64,000 nt of DNA from Phanerochaete sordida (lineage: Eukaryota > Basidiomycota > Agaricomycetes > Polyporales > Phanerochaetaceae): NCBI GenBank assembly GCA_019973155.2, contig BPQB01000010.1:620001-684000 (forward strand), read 5' to 3'. Below the pieces are notes generated by a model. The model ran no database searches. It saw only the letters and a list, made by a program, of their open reading frames with translations, and was not told the DNA's origin. The translations under genes were made by a program, and so were the position numbers. Shown in pieces: positions 1 to 11,613 of this stretch (position 1 is the stretch's first letter; every line of letters begins with the position of its first letter).

Positions 1-477
1 CTGCCCACTCGCGCGTCCTCGCCTCTCCGCCCGCGACCCGCGCTGCAGCACGCGCGGGACAGCGAGCAGCCCGCAAAAGCCAGCGTGCGCGCACCACGAG
101 ATGCTGCGCGTCATCATCTGTTTACGTCGCGCTTGCCGCGCCGACGGCAATACCTCCGTCCCTCCAAATGATCGGCTCTCGCCTAGTTACGTGCCCGCGC
201 AGGCGCTCCCGCACCCTTCACCGGCCCTTCACACTTCTCCCGTCGCCAGCGAGGCCTGGATCAGCGGTGGCTGGGCATGCGCCCCCGGCATGGCCTCACC
301 CTCGCGCATCGGCGCGGCGTGAATAATCACAAATTTGTGTGCGTTTTCGCGCTCGTTCGCGCTATAAAAGCCGGGGGGCCTCCTCCCCGGACCAGCACTG
401 ACTTCTTGTCATCTTCTCTCGGACTCTTCAACTCACCTTTACGCTCTCTTACCACCCCACATTCCTTACTAGCAAAC
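1..477. promoter_or_regulatory. Upstream region of first gene, TATA box
   Basis: No gene is supported in this stretch. A TATAAAA box lies at 363-369, followed by a C/T-rich tract up to the ATG at 478. This spacing fits the promoter and 5' leader of the secreted protein gene. Confidence 0.6.
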
Positions 478-1240
478 ATGCTCTTCTTCAAGTCCCTCGC
501 TGTCCTCTCCACCCTCGCCTTCGGCGCCCTCTCCGGCCTCGCGGCCCCCGCCGGCACCACCGAGACCGGCCTTGTCGCCCGCTGCGACTGCGACTCGCTC
601 CCGAACATCATCGCTGTCCTCAAGGACGACATCTCCGTCAGCGTTGGTGCCATCGGTAAGTTTCCTCTCCTTGACAAGTCAGCAATCATTTGCTTACGGT
701 CTTTATTTAGCTGCGATCACCCCCGCGAACTGCACGGTCGACGCGCTGACCCCCGTCGTCGTCGACATCAAGGCGAAGGTCAACGTCGCCATCACTGCCA
801 TTGGCAAGCTCTCGGGCCAGCCGCTCGACGTTGTCATCGGCGCCGGCATCGACGTGAACGCGTTCGCTGCGATCGTCGCTGACCTCGTTGTGGTAAGCAT
901 CTGTTCACTCCTCCTGTACTTGCCTGGTCTGACGAACTCTGTAGTTCATCTTCACCGCGATCCGCGTCTGCCTGACCGTCTGCGTTGGTGTCAACGTCTC
1001 TGCCGTCCTTGCTCTCCTCTGCGGCCTTGGGTAAGCATTCGATTTGCATCATCAGCGCCATCTTACTTACTGTGCTACAGCGAGGTCATTGGCGCGCTCA
1101 TCGTCGCCATCCTCCACGTCTGCGCTGGCCTCTTCGTCGGCCTCGACGTCGCCATCTTCGGCCTCATTGGCGTTGTCGTCGACGTTATCGTCAAGCTCAA
1201 CGTCTCCGTCATCATCTCCGTCTTCGGCATCGTCCTCTAA
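478..1240 (+). CDS. Small secreted/hydrophobic protein, 201 aa
   Basis: Four exons: 478-655, 711-892, 945-1030 and 1081-1240, with introns bounded by GTAAG and AG. The product starts with a clear signal peptide (residues 1-20, ending in LAAPA). Next comes a short segment with the pair CDC, then a long alternation of hydrophobic stretches rich in V, I and A. Cysteines are few (CDC, one in NCT, then VCLTVCV, LLC and HVC). No enzymatic motif is visible. It resembles the small hydrophobic secreted or membrane proteins common in wood-decay basidiomycetes, but I do not recognise a named family. The start is the first ATG after the TATA box at 363, giving a leader of roughly 80-90 nt. Confidence 0.75.
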
Positions 1241-1620
1241 GGACCTCTGCAGGAGGACATCAGCGAGACCACTTCTTGGAATGAGCGTTTGCTTACATAC
1301 TACGAGCCTAATATAATTCGCTCTTCTGAACTCTCCGTCTGCGTGCATGTGTTCGGTGCTGTGAATCTTCGTCACATTTTCCTATTTTTGTGATTTAGTG
1401 ATCTGCATGTCTCGCAGCTGAAGGCTGTGAGCTTGGTCCGGGTTCAGCAAGGGTCGCGACGCGGGCAGCTTCGTGCTCGAAGCCGCAATTTCCGGTCCTC
1501 TGCCACCATTGCCATGAGATGAAATCTGGGTTCACTTCGACCGACGTAGAGCCCGAGGAAAGTAGGAATTAAAGTCGAAATACACAGAATATTACAGTGA
1601 TAAAAGCGTACAGACGGGTT
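1241..1620. other. Intergenic 3' region
   Basis: This is the space between two convergent genes (ends at 1240 on + and 1621 on -). I see no further gene; it should hold both 3' untranslated regions. Confidence 0.5.
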
Positions 1621-3091
1621 TCAGTCTCTGCGTGAGCCTCTGCTCTGAGCGCCCGTGACAGCATCTTGATTGAGCTTCCGTTTCTTCGTACTGCTCTGGG
1701 TCTGAGCGCCACCGACAGATGTACGCGGGTGTTTGGTTGATGTCCGTGTAGCCTTCGCAGCACCGCCGCCCGTCTCGTCCTAGTCACACGCATCAGCCGA
1801 GCCCCGCCGCAAAACCCCAGCACACTCACATCCGACCCGATCAGCAGCTGGTCGTCCTCCGACTCGTCCCGCTCGCTCTCGTCGATCTCGACATAACGCC
1901 CGCCCGCCGCCTGCTTGCCCCTCGCCGCAGACGAGCGCCGCCGCGCCCTGCCCGGCGCCGCGCGCGCGGGACGCTCGGGCACGTACTCCGAGCCGCTGCC
2001 GTCCGACGCCTCGGGCGCGTCGAGGCGCTCGTCCGCGCTGTACTCCTCCTCCTTCACGGGCACCTCGACGACCGCGTGCACGCGCCGGATGAGGCGCGGC
2101 TGCGCGAGCGCGAGCGGCGGCGAGGGCTCCGCGCGCGGGGCCGACGCGCGCGGCGTCGTGTTGCCGGGGCGCGCCTTGGGCGTGCGCGTCGGTGCGGCGT
2201 CCTTGGGTGTGCGCGGCCGCGGCGCGCCGTCGACGTACGTGCGCTCGCGGTCGGTCGTGTAGCCTGAGTTCGGCTTCGCGCGCCGCTCGGATGCGGCGGC
2301 GGTGGATGTGCTCGCTCGCGGTTGCCTGGCGGCGGGCTTCGGGGCCTTTGGCGGCGCGGTCGAGGGACTGTATGTGTAGTGCGAAGGGTCGTGGTGGCCA
2401 TTCAGAGGACGAGTCTGCCGCACTGCGTGTTAGTGCTCAGGCGTGTCTTGCGTCAGAAGCGAGGACAGACCTCGAGCTGCTCGGCGATGAGCTGGTCCAG
2501 CCGTGCAGATAATCGAGAACGCTCTTGTTCTGCTCTGAGATATTGGTCCTTCCAGTCTTGTATCTCGCGCCTGGAGGCGTCTTCAAAGCGCAAGAGCTGG
2601 TTCTTCCATTGCAGTGCTTCCTCGCGCAGCTGGGTGATAGTCTCGGCTTGGTGCTGGATCTGACGTAGCTCGTAAGCGTCAAGAATTAAATAACCTTGTG
2701 TTCACGCTAACCGTGAGCTCCGACTTCTCTATCTGAAAGACGTGATAAGTCAGCGAAATAAACATCATGGAGGGGCCAGTGGACGCACCGAACTCTTCCA
2801 TCCTTCTCCACGGCGCTCCCAATCCTTAGATTCCACTTTGGCAACGTGCAGCAATTTGATAGCTTCATCGCGGTCGCGTCTGAGTGTGGCGATCTCAGTG
2901 TTCGCGCGGGCAAGGTCTGCCTTTCCGTGGTCTTCGGCTGAGGCCAGCTACGGATACAAGTTGGCATGCCGCCCAGCTGGCAGAGTGGGGGATGCGCTTA
3001 CAGCTGTTCCAACAGCTTTCTGCAGAGAGGATATTGCATCTGCAACTAGTGCAGACGGCGAGGATTGACTTGACCCAGCCTTCGGGGCCAT
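1621..3091 (-). CDS. Coiled-coil protein with basic nuclear tail, 400 aa
   Basis: Six exons on the minus strand, all joined in phase 0: 3091-3002, 2947-2789, 2732-2712, 2659-2471, 2414-1830 and 1779-1621. Residues ~30-170 are charged heptad-like sequence (LRRDRDEAIKLLH, LREEALQWKNQLL), typical of a coiled coil. The middle (~175-330) is low-complexity, rich in P, R, A and T. An acidic patch (EIDESERDESEDDQ) follows near 350, then a basic nuclear-localisation-like motif (KKRKLNQD) near 380. Without the last intron the frame runs into an unlikely tail; splicing it restores the KKRK motif. The layout suggests a nuclear structural or chromosome-associated protein. I do not recognise the family. 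It shares a 301-bp divergent promoter with the OGFr-like gene. Confidence 0.7.
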
Positions 3092-3392
3092 CGCGGACAA
3101 CGTTGAGAACAGGTACCTAAGCGCCCGAGGGACGCGTTGATTGACGCGTCTCAGCAGGCTTCAATGCTTTTCAACCTCCGCTTATCTCATCAGTTGACAT
3201 TGCTTACCACGGTCCCAATGCTCTCCGCTACGCGTTGTTACTTCTGTAAGCATGCACTGTGACCCGCTTTGAAACGCGCGTGCATGTCCGCGACGCTGCG
3301 GTAACTCTATGTTCCGTCCATGCTTCAGACGGCTGCCGCACAACCTTCTCAGTCCCTCAGCATCTTTCACGTCTCCCATTAGACGATTCACG
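3092..3392. promoter_or_regulatory. Divergent intergenic promoter
   Basis: These 301 bp separate the starts of the coiled-coil gene (-) and the OGFr-like gene (+). No TATA box is obvious. It presumably drives both genes. Confidence 0.4.
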
Positions 3393-4366
3393 ATGGACTC
3401 CTCGATTCCCAGAGACGTTCGTCTGTTCCTGGAGGGCTACCCTGGACTCCCGGACGACCCGTCCCTGAATGCCAATCTCAAGTTCTACACCTTGCGGCAA
3501 TGGTGCCTGCCCGACAAGCTCAACCTCAATCAGATTCATACCCAGTCAGCACATCGCTCGCATATCATCCTCCAGAGGACCTGACGGCGGGCGTAGGTGG
3601 GCAGGCGACTACCGCACCTTGGAGTCCAACCATAACTTCATACAATGGCTGTCAGTACGCTCGCCCGCCTCCTGCATTGTGCAACATTCTCAGCTCCTGC
3701 ATGGCAGATTTCCCATCCGCGAACAGGGGGTCAACTTCTTCGCTCAGCCTCTGCAAACGCACGAGCGCGACGCGATGAAAAGCGACCCAGACGTAGTCGC
3801 GCGTGTGGTCAAGTCCTACGAGCTCATGCTCGACTTCTACGGCATGAAATTGCTGTCGCAGGAGACGGGCCTGCTCGCGCGCGTCACGGAGCCAGAGCTG
3901 CAGTGGCTGAGCAGATACAGAAACCTCGTCCGTACGTAGTGTGGACGTCCACACCGTTTCCCGCTGACGTCCTTTGGCAGGCATGAGCCACAACAACCTG
4001 CGCATCACTCGCATATTGAAGTGTCTCTCGGAGATGGGGCTCGAGCATCTCAACGCTGGCTTCCTTCTGCACTTCTTGAACGAGCAGAGCGAGCACGGCC
4101 AGCTGGCCCCGTTCTCTCTCATGAGTAGCATGGACCGGTGGTGGGCAAACTGCATCCGCAATGACGAGGAAAGAGCATGGCTTGGCGACTTGATCGAGGA
4201 CGTACGGAATTATACAACAAACACTGTCTGGACAAGAGAGATGTACGAGCGGGCTCTGGAGCGGAGGAAGGAGACGGGGAGCTTCGTCGAGCGAGATGAC
4301 GCAGAGAGCGAGGAAGGCGAGGAGAACAAGAGCGATGGTCAGGTAAGGCGAGCTTATTCGGTCTGA
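3393..4366 (+). CDS. Opioid growth factor receptor (OGFr) domain protein, 271 aa
   Basis: Exons 3393-3544, 3597-3650, 3708-3931 and 3981-4366. The product carries the conserved OGFr N-terminal core in order: FLEGYPGLPDDPS near residue 13, then LESNHNFIQWLFPIRE, then YELMLDFYGMKL, then HNNLRITRILKCL. Fungal members consist of little more than this domain, and the function is not established. The C-terminus is acidic (DDAESEEGEENKSDGQ). A GTAAGG site directly after SDGQ could be a further donor, so the last seven residues are less certain. Its coding end overlaps the end of the opposite GSKIP-like gene by 13 bp. Confidence 0.88.
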
Positions 4367-4744
4367 AGTTCTGTTGGCTGAAAGGCTATCGAAGACAGCT
4401 TCTCCACCAGCAGCCGCTGCTTCGCCTGAACGTATAGCGGACTGACCACCTGGAGAGCGTCTTCGATGGTCTCGTATATCAGCCCTTCGCCCTCGGACGC
4501 GTCGTGCTTGATCTGTACACCGGTCGCACCTTGTAGGATAGAAACAGCGTGGAATTGTACTTACTTGATACCCCCTCTGCGTCAACACCATCGTCACTGT
4601 CTCATTCTCAAGGAGGATGACCTCCGCGGTCGACTCCAGCGGTGATTTCTTGACGAGTTTGTAGCTCTTGACACCATAGGACTGTTCCCCCAAGGACCGC
4701 TCAAGCTCTGCTGGAGTGAAGGAGGGCTGTTCTGGAGTATCCAT
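4354..4744 (-). CDS. GSKIP-domain-like protein, 112 aa
   Basis: Two exons, 4744-4565 and 4512-4354, phase 0, with GTAAGT donor and CAG acceptor. The small protein has an N-terminal helical region (FTPAELERSLGEQSYGV), a strand-rich centre (AEVILLENETVTMVLTQRGYQ) and a C-terminal helix (YETIEDALQVVSPLYVQAK). This order matches the GSK3-interacting-protein domain (GSKIP, formerly DUF727), which in animals binds GSK3 and PKA subunits. The assignment rests on pattern memory and is moderately sure. A longer in-frame ATG exists upstream on this strand, but only the part from 4744 looks domain-like. Its stop codon lies inside the last exon of the OGFr-like gene. Confidence 0.62.
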
Positions 4745-4954
4745 GGATAATGGCACCGCAGCGGTGCGAGTAAGGCGGAGGTGATCGTGGTGGTCGAGTA
4801 TGAAGTCACTGCGCGGCCCGCGGCAAGCGACTATGCTACGCTTTCTGCCTTCTACGACCACTTCCTCCGTCTCCTCTTCCACAAACACGCTGCTTCGTCG
4901 CTCACTATCGTGTCTGACACAGGATAACTCTGCACTGACCGACGGCCAGGCATC

Positions 4955-7447
4955 ATGGATGTCATAAAGGCTGTCGAGACCTACATCACCAAGATGGTGT
5001 CCGAGCCGAGTGCCATGAAGGTGCTACTGCTCGACACACATACAGTTCGCATACATACTGCTTTCCGCACACAGACTGGTCCTGACGATATCATCTGTCA
5101 GACACCCATTGTTTCGCTAGCATCCACACAATCTACGCTCCTCTCTCACCAAGTGTACCTCACAGACCGGATAGACAACAAGAAGCGCGACCGCATGGCG
5201 CACATGAAGTGTGTCTGCTTCTTGCAGCCGAGTGAGGAAAGCTTGGAGGCGTTGGAGGGCGAGCTGCGCGAGCCGAAGTACGGCGAGTACTACCTCTGTC
5301 AGTGCCCGCGCTCGCCCGCGGACGCGCCGCTCACGCCGTGCGCTGCGCAGACTTCAGCAACATCCTCAGCAAGACTGCAATCGAGAGACTGGCGGACGTC
5401 GATGAGTACGAGGTCGTGCGCGAGGTGCAGGTGCGTGCGCCCGCCCGACGCTGCCGGCCCCGCCTGATCCGGGTCTCAAGGAGCACTTTGCAGACTACGC
5501 CCCCGTGCTCCCGTCGCTCTTCTCGCTGAACCACACGCCGACCGCGGCGCGCCCCCTCTATGGTACCTCCCCAAATTCATGGGACCAGAAGGCCCTGGAC
5601 CGCTCGGTGCAAGGGCTCATCGCTGTGCTGCTCAGTCTGAAGAAGAAGCCCGTCATACGGTACGAGAAGTCGAGTCCGATGGCGAAGAAGCTCGGCGTGG
5701 AGATCCAAGTAGGGTTCGTCGTCTGCCAACCTGAACTCTTGTCCTTACCTGTGCCCTTCAGCACCGCATACAAACAGAGTCCTCTCTGTTCGACTTCCGA
5801 GGAACTCAGGTTCCCCCGCTTCTGTTGATCCTCGACCGAAGAAACGACCCTGTGACCCCTCTACTCTCCCAATGGACATACCAGGCCATGGTTCATGAAC
5901 TCCTTGGTATCCAGAACGGCCGCGTCGACCTGAGCCTCGTTCCCGACATCCGCCCTGAGCTCAAGGTACCCACCACCGCCCCGCGTCGCCCGCTCTCGCT
6001 GTACTGACCTCCGACCCCCGCGCAGGAAGTGACCCTTACGCCGTCTACGGACCCGTTCTTCCTCGAGAACCACCTCGCGACGTTCGGCGACCTGGGCACG
6101 GTGCTGAAGCAGTACGTGCAAGCGTACCAGTCGCGCTCGCTCGCGCAGGGCGCGTCGAACATCAACTCGATCAACGATATGAAGCGCTTCGTCGAGGAGT
6201 ACCCCGAGTTCCGGCGCGTAGGCGCGAACGTCAGCAAGCACGTCGCCATCGTCGGCGAGCTCAGTCGCCTCGTCGACCGTGACCGCCTGCTCGACATCGG
6301 CGAGGTCGAGCAGGGGCTCGCGACGGGCTCAGGTGCGGACTTGAGGGTGTGTACATCGCACTTGACAGACGGGAGGTCGTTGATCGAACTTGGGGCCATT
6401 GCAGAACGTGCAGGCCCTCATCACGAACCCGGCGGTTCCTGCGTGGAACAAGCTGAGGCTGGTCATGCTGTACGGCATCCGCTATCAGAAAACGCAGGCT
6501 CACAACGTTGCGTCGCTTATCAACCTTGCGCTTGAGAACGGTGTGCAGCGGGAAGACGCACGGGTAAGCGGTTGCAGTCGAGGTGCATCCGCAAGCTATG
6601 CTGACGGAAAGCAGCTGGTATATGTACTGTTGAACATCGCAGGTTCAGATCAGCGGCAAGATGACCTCTTCTCGGCGGAATCGCTGCTTGCCAAGGGTCG
6701 CTCTGCTCTGAAGGGTTTGAAGGTTGGTCGCCTTATTTTCATTACACCCTCTTTCTTGTCTCAGGTCAGCGGTGACTGATCTGTGTACTAGGGAGTAGAG
6801 AACGTGTACATGCAACATACACCACACTTAGCCCAGACGCTCGAGAGCCTTCTCAAGGGTCGCTTGCGAGACACCAACTTCCCCTTCCTCGATGGTGCCG
6901 GTCCAAATGCAGGCTTGCAACGGTTTGTTCCCCTGCTACGCGTAATGCCGTCGTACTGACGAGGCAGGGAAGGCCTCAAGACGTGATCATCTTTATGGTC
7001 GGCGGGACAACGTACGAGGAGGCTCGGACCGTCGCGCTGCTCAACCAAGAGTCCTCGTCCAGTGGGTCGTTTGCTGCAGGTACACGATTATTGCTCGGTG
7101 GGACGACTATACACAATTCGTCTAGGTAAGCTCGAGACTCCCATGCTGTACAAACATGTCAACCACTGATACACCTTTGTCTGCGTAGTTTCGTAGAGAT
7201 GATACGTTCCGCGGCTGCGCAGTGGCCGTCGACAGTCTTCGACCCGCCGCCAGAGTCTCCGTCGAACATGCCGTCCCTGAACCTAAACCTTGGCGGTGTG
7301 AACGTCAGCTTGGGCGGACGCGCGGGCACCGGCGTGTATCGCACGTCAGGCGAAGGCGTCAGCGTGCAGGCGGACGGAATCCGCGACGGCGTGAAGAACC
7401 TGCTCGGGAAGGTCAAGCAGGGCGTGGACCGAATCGCGGCGCAGTGA
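4955..7447 (+). CDS. VPS45: Vacuolar protein sorting protein 45 (Sec1/Munc18), 645 aa
   Basis: Eleven exons: 4955-5044, 5102-5297, 5351-5430, 5481-5708, 5762-5965, 6026-6346, 6405-6563, 6615-6722, 6792-6922, 6964-7125 and 7189-7447. The product follows yeast Vps45 closely: [10 protein letters not shown] near the N-terminus, the YGEYYLYFSN segment, [15 protein letters not shown] (the SM-family RxxDPxTP motif), [13 protein letters not shown], and [18 protein letters not shown] near the C-terminus. SM proteins clasp SNARE bundles. Vps45 acts with the syntaxin Tlg2 and with Pep12 in Golgi-to-endosome and vacuole traffic. The C-terminus is about 60 residues longer than yeast ([15 protein letters not shown] and following), as in many fungi. 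The start fits because [15 protein letters not shown] aligns with the family's first helix. Confidence 0.95.
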
Positions 7448-7472
7448 GCGTGTTGCTTTGGATGGGATTGGT

Positions 7473-7827
7473 TCACGGTTGGATTGTATTTATTTTGCGG
7501 AGCCTAATGAAGTGCGTGCATTGCTGTTTTCTCTTCGTCTTCACCTCCGTCTTCGTATCTTCCCGCGCGGAGACGGTGTGCGCGAGCGTGTCAGGCGTGT
7601 ACGTAGCGTGTGGCGTCGGGTGGTTATGTAAGCGGAGAGCGTCCGCAGCCCAGCTGACCTGCTCGTCCGACACCCCTGGCATCCTCAGCATCTTCGCCTC
7701 GACCACCATAGTACCCAGTCCTCCTTTCTTGACAGCGTCAGCCCCACGGGGTGAGGAAAGTTACATATTCAACGATCAGCGACCGCCGACAATACTCACG
7801 CGCCGGTGGTACTTCGGTCCTCGCCAT
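7473..7827 (-). CDS. Possible short ORF, 92 aa, doubtful
   Basis: A two-exon reading (7827-7800 and 7723-7473, GTGAGT donor) gives a 92-residue product. Its middle (EAKMLRMPGVSDEQVSW) looks protein-like, but the tail is basic and not persuasive. No family is recognised. It is convergent with VPS45 and could simply lie in its 3' region. Confidence 0.22.
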
Positions 7828-8241
7828 GTTGCCTCTGCATTACTTCGTCCTGATCAGTGCGATGCGGCCCCAAACATGCTGCCTATAACTGCTATCACCA
7901 CGCGAATGGTCTCTGGAGCTGAGCGCTGAGGACTGGCAGCGAGCACGAGCGGCATCTAGGGCGGCTCGTCGATATATGTCTCGTACGTTGCAAATCCCAG
8001 GACTGCTTCTTGTGCTGACGTTCCTACATGTATCTAGAGCTAAAGTTTCGGGGACGTGCGGCGCCGCTCGTCGTACACGTAAAGCAGTCTCCGCTCATCC
8101 AAACACTTGGTGCCACGGGCGTAACTCGCAGCAGAGACATAAAGTACTTAGTCTTCCAGCGGGAATACATTATGTAAGCATAGGCATGTTTTATTATTCT
8201 CGGCCGTCCGCGCTTCGATCCTCAGAACGCTGACTCGTACG
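7828..8241. other. Intergenic region upstream of F-box gene
   Basis: No gene or clear TATA element is seen. It presumably contains the promoter of the F-box gene starting at 8242. Confidence 0.4.
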
Positions 8242-9582
8242 ATGACAGGCCCGGTTTTGCCCCCAGAGCTCACCGACGAGATCATCTCCGCCATCGGCGA
8301 CGACAAGGAGACTCTCGCCTACTCGTCGCTCGTCTGTAGTGGCTGGCTGCAACGCTCACGCAAATGCCTTTTCCGTCGCGTCAAGCTCGGCCATTCGTCA
8401 ATCGCCCCATTCCTGGAATTCATTTCTACAAGTCAGGAACCAAGCGGCGTGGATCCATCGACATCTCCCGCGCACCACATTACGGAGCTATCGCTCGCGG
8501 AGAGCGACCCTGCGGGCCGAGGACGGGATCTCTATGTCGGGGAACTTCTTCTCATGTTTGGGCTTCTCCCGAACCTCGAACAACTCAACATCACGCAGGG
8601 CACGCTCATCGCGTCCGCAGGCGACTGCAGCACACCGATATCCCGCCTCAAGGAGTTGAAGGTACTCAGTACCTACGTACACTCAGACACGCCCCAGGCC
8701 CTCCTCCAACTTCTCTCCGCTTTCATTCATATCGACCATCTCTACGTCTCTTGCCTGAGCTGGGGCGGTGTCCCTACAAACTCCGCAGACGCCGCCGCCT
8801 CATCGGTGCTCAGCGATCGCCCGGGCTTTCCCTCGCACCTCCAAGTGTCCTGCCTCACCATGATCGAAGACGGGCAGCCATTTATACCCGGGCTGCTCGC
8901 GTTGATGCAGCGCACGGCGTCCGTTCACACCGTCGCCGATCTCCGTCTGCAGTGCAGCGATGCGAGAAGCGTGGTCGCCGCCGGGACCTTCTTGTCGCAT
9001 CCGAACACCGCGATCCACAGTCTGTCGATTGATCTAGCCTTCCCCACGCGGGGAGTGATATGTAAGCTTCCAGTCCTGCGCGGATTCCACGATCAGAGCT
9101 GACATGCGCCCACAGACACCCCCTACGAACCAGCGATCTGGCGCCAGCTCAACTTGCGCGACGCACACCCGCTCAAGCACCTCCGCATCGTGGTTCAGCT
9201 TGAGCTGTCGCGCGGCAGACAGTACGTCGCGGACCAAGTCCTGACCGCGACGAGCATCCTCGACGACTGCGCTGACGCGCTGGAGAGCATTACGTTCTTT
9301 GTCTGGGTGGACCTCGAGCCCCATCTCGCGCTACCATGCCTCTACAAACTCGGCTCGGAGTTCGTATGGCTCCGCACGACGCTCCTAAAGAAGCCCGCGC
9401 TGCGGAAAGTGCGCTGGCTGTGGGCCGCACCAGAACAGGGTTTCGACTTAGCGGGGCAACGTGCCGCGCTCGACGCCGCTGTCAGGTCGAGACTGGCTGG
9501 GTTGCAGCGTGAGTGTAGCTTGGACTTTGGGGCTTGGGAAGAGACGGATACCAGTCTGGGCGCATGGCTTCGAGGGATATGA
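8242..9582 (+). CDS. F-box protein, 428 aa
   Basis: Two exons, 8242-9061 and 9116-9582. An F-box lies at residues ~6-40 (LPPELTDEIISAI, then SSLVCSGWLQRSRKCLFRRV), in the usual N-terminal position for recruiting Skp1. The rest is a loose leucine-patterned region (LKELKVLSTYV, LQVSCLTMIEDGQ, HPLKHLRIVVQLEL) resembling the irregular LRR-like repeats of basidiomycete F-box proteins that select substrates for an SCF ubiquitin ligase. The substrate is unknown. These families are large and fast-evolving in Agaricomycetes. Confidence 0.85.
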
Positions 9583-9693
9583 AGTGCAGGTAGGTCGCAG
9601 CATGCAATCTGATCGGACTCATCACTGACACGAGAACATCCGCCCAGCAGACCAATGATAGCATGCATCTGTATCTACCCTCTTATTCAGTGC

Positions 9694-11292
9694 TTATACC
9701 CCAACCGCTGGTTGGTCGGGGTCATAGAACCTGTCTATTTGCCATCCCTGTCTTCGATAACCCGTCCAGAGCACCTCGAACTGCTTGGCTTGTCCCCACA
9801 GCCTGCGCCTGTTCATCATCGAATCCGACTGCCAGCACGCCCTGACGAAGGCTATGCGATCGAAGTGGGGGGAGGTGACGATTGTGAGGACAGACGGAGG
9901 ATCAGATGGTGGCAGGGACTTGTCCACGTCATTGCGGTCCTTGCTCTCGTCGTCCTCGCCGCTGTCCTCTTCGAAGTTGCTGACATACGGGTTATCGTTG
10001 TATACAGGCGGTTCGGGGACAGCTTCCGGTCTATGCTCCTCCGGCAGCCAGAGCCGCATTACGTTGTGCGCGGCGCGCTTCTCTGCAGGGAGGGCATCCA
10101 CCGGCAGTATCCAGCGGAGGCCGCCGCACACGATCGCCTCGAGGAGCACGCGGTCACAGAACGACGGCTCCGTGAGCATGGCATGTAGGGCGCGACACGT
10201 CGCCGAGAGGGCCAGGAACGACTGCAAGGGCAGCTCGCGGAGGATGGCGAGTAGGAGCTCATTCGGCAGGGTCGCCAGTCGGGGCGCGACGCTGTCGCTT
10301 TCAAGTAGGACCTGCATGCGCGAGATGAACGACAGTGTCGTTGCGGGAGGGGTTGGCCAGCTGCCGCCGGTTTGGTCAGTTTGGGGACACGCTGCCATTT
10401 GGCGAGAAGCCGTCGACTCACATGTCGGGACGCATGAACATCCATGCGCGGCAGTCTCGCAGGATTGCGGGAATCAGGTCTGCTCCGCGGAGGCCAGCCT
10501 CGATAGCCTGAGCTACGTGCTTCGACCCCCGCCTGCAAGGCATGAAGAAGTCTTGCCACTGCTCCAAGCTCGCCTCGATGCCCTGATAGTCGATTTCAGG
10601 TGGGAGGCCAGAGGAGGAGTCTGCGTGTGTGGGCAGCCGTTGAGAGTCTGCGAGTCATGGAATTGAATAATCTCACCTCGCTGACGTTTTCTGGAATAGA
10701 TCATCTCGTAAAGCTCTGAAGCGAAAGAAAGAGGTGGCCTGCTCGAGATGTGGTGCTTGGAAGGCGCAGGTACACTCTGCCAATCTACCCAACTTTCCAG
10801 GTAGTGGTAGCACCGTGTGTCAAGCCAGATATTCGGCATCCCTGCAGAGTCTGTGGCGGAGCAATTGGTGTCCCGGTTTTCCTTCACTTGCCTTCCGTCG
10901 CGCTCGACCACGACCTGCGTAAAGCTTCCGCTGCTGATGCCGTCGACTCTCCGGACTTCGACATGTTCGCCGCGGGGAGCCTTGCCTTCTCGCATGGGCG
11001 CGAAACCGATGTTCTCGTCGTCGAAGCATCCGATCGCGATGTAGTCCTCGGCGTATCCGTTGTAGCCCAGGCCATTGACCAGCCAGGGTTTCCGGTCATC
11101 TCGGAGTTCGCCTTGTTCGCCTTCTTCAGATACACGGAGGGCCTGTTCGAGTATCTGCACAAGCTCAACGTTTCCGGGGCAGATCTCGTCCGCTATAGTC
11201 TTCGCCTCCGTTGCGATATCGCGGTGGGCGATGTCGCGAGGGCCGCTGCCTGAGACTCCGCAGAGTAAGCAGAGCTCGTCCCAGCAGCCCAT
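9694..11292 (-). CDS. F-box protein with N-terminal extension, 493 aa
   Basis: Three exons: 11292-10677, 10620-10422 and 10360-9694. The F-box sits unusually far in, at residues ~290-330 (LATLPNELLLAILRELPLQSF, then ALSATCRALHAML). Before it come ~270 residues with a CxxC pair at the very start (LCLLCG) and conserved-looking stretches (GLGYNGYAEDYIAIGCFDDE). A region like DYQGIEASLEQWQDFF leads into the F-box. After it is an acidic tract (NFEEDSGEDDESKDRNDVD). Fungal proteins of this layout often have a CxxC start, an N-terminal domain and a central F-box; I know of no assigned function. Its 3' end lies near, and convergent with, the F-box gene at 8242. Confidence 0.8.
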
Positions 11293-11613
11293 CTTTTATC
11301 TGCTATATTTAAGATGTCAGAGGGGCAAAGCGGAATGAGGCGTGGTCGTGGTTGGAACGAAGCTGGTCGTATTCCTACGCGCTTGTTTTGCACACCATCG
11401 CCAATGCTCGGGCGCGCCACATCATAACCGAGGTAGTGTGAAACAGCGGATCACAAGCATTTCGTTGAAGGAGGCGAGGTCTTTGGCATAAATCTTACAT
11501 ATTGTACAGACTACTTGGCGATCATGCCGCCGTATTCGAAGTGAACGAATTCCCACAGGCGAGGATACCGACGATAAGTGGGATCAAGTGCCGGAGTCGG
11601 TACCGTGACTTTA
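11293..11613. promoter_or_regulatory. Promoter region of the 11292 F-box gene
   Basis: This space between two minus-strand genes should hold the promoter of the F-box gene and the 3' end of the P450 gene. No TATA box stands out. Confidence 0.4.

Noticed and set aside
3884..4888. 334-codon minus-strand frame opposite the OGFr-like gene
   Set aside because: Only the part from 4744 to 4565 is protein-like; the rest is intron and antisense of the OGFr exons. The GSKIP-like two-exon model is better.
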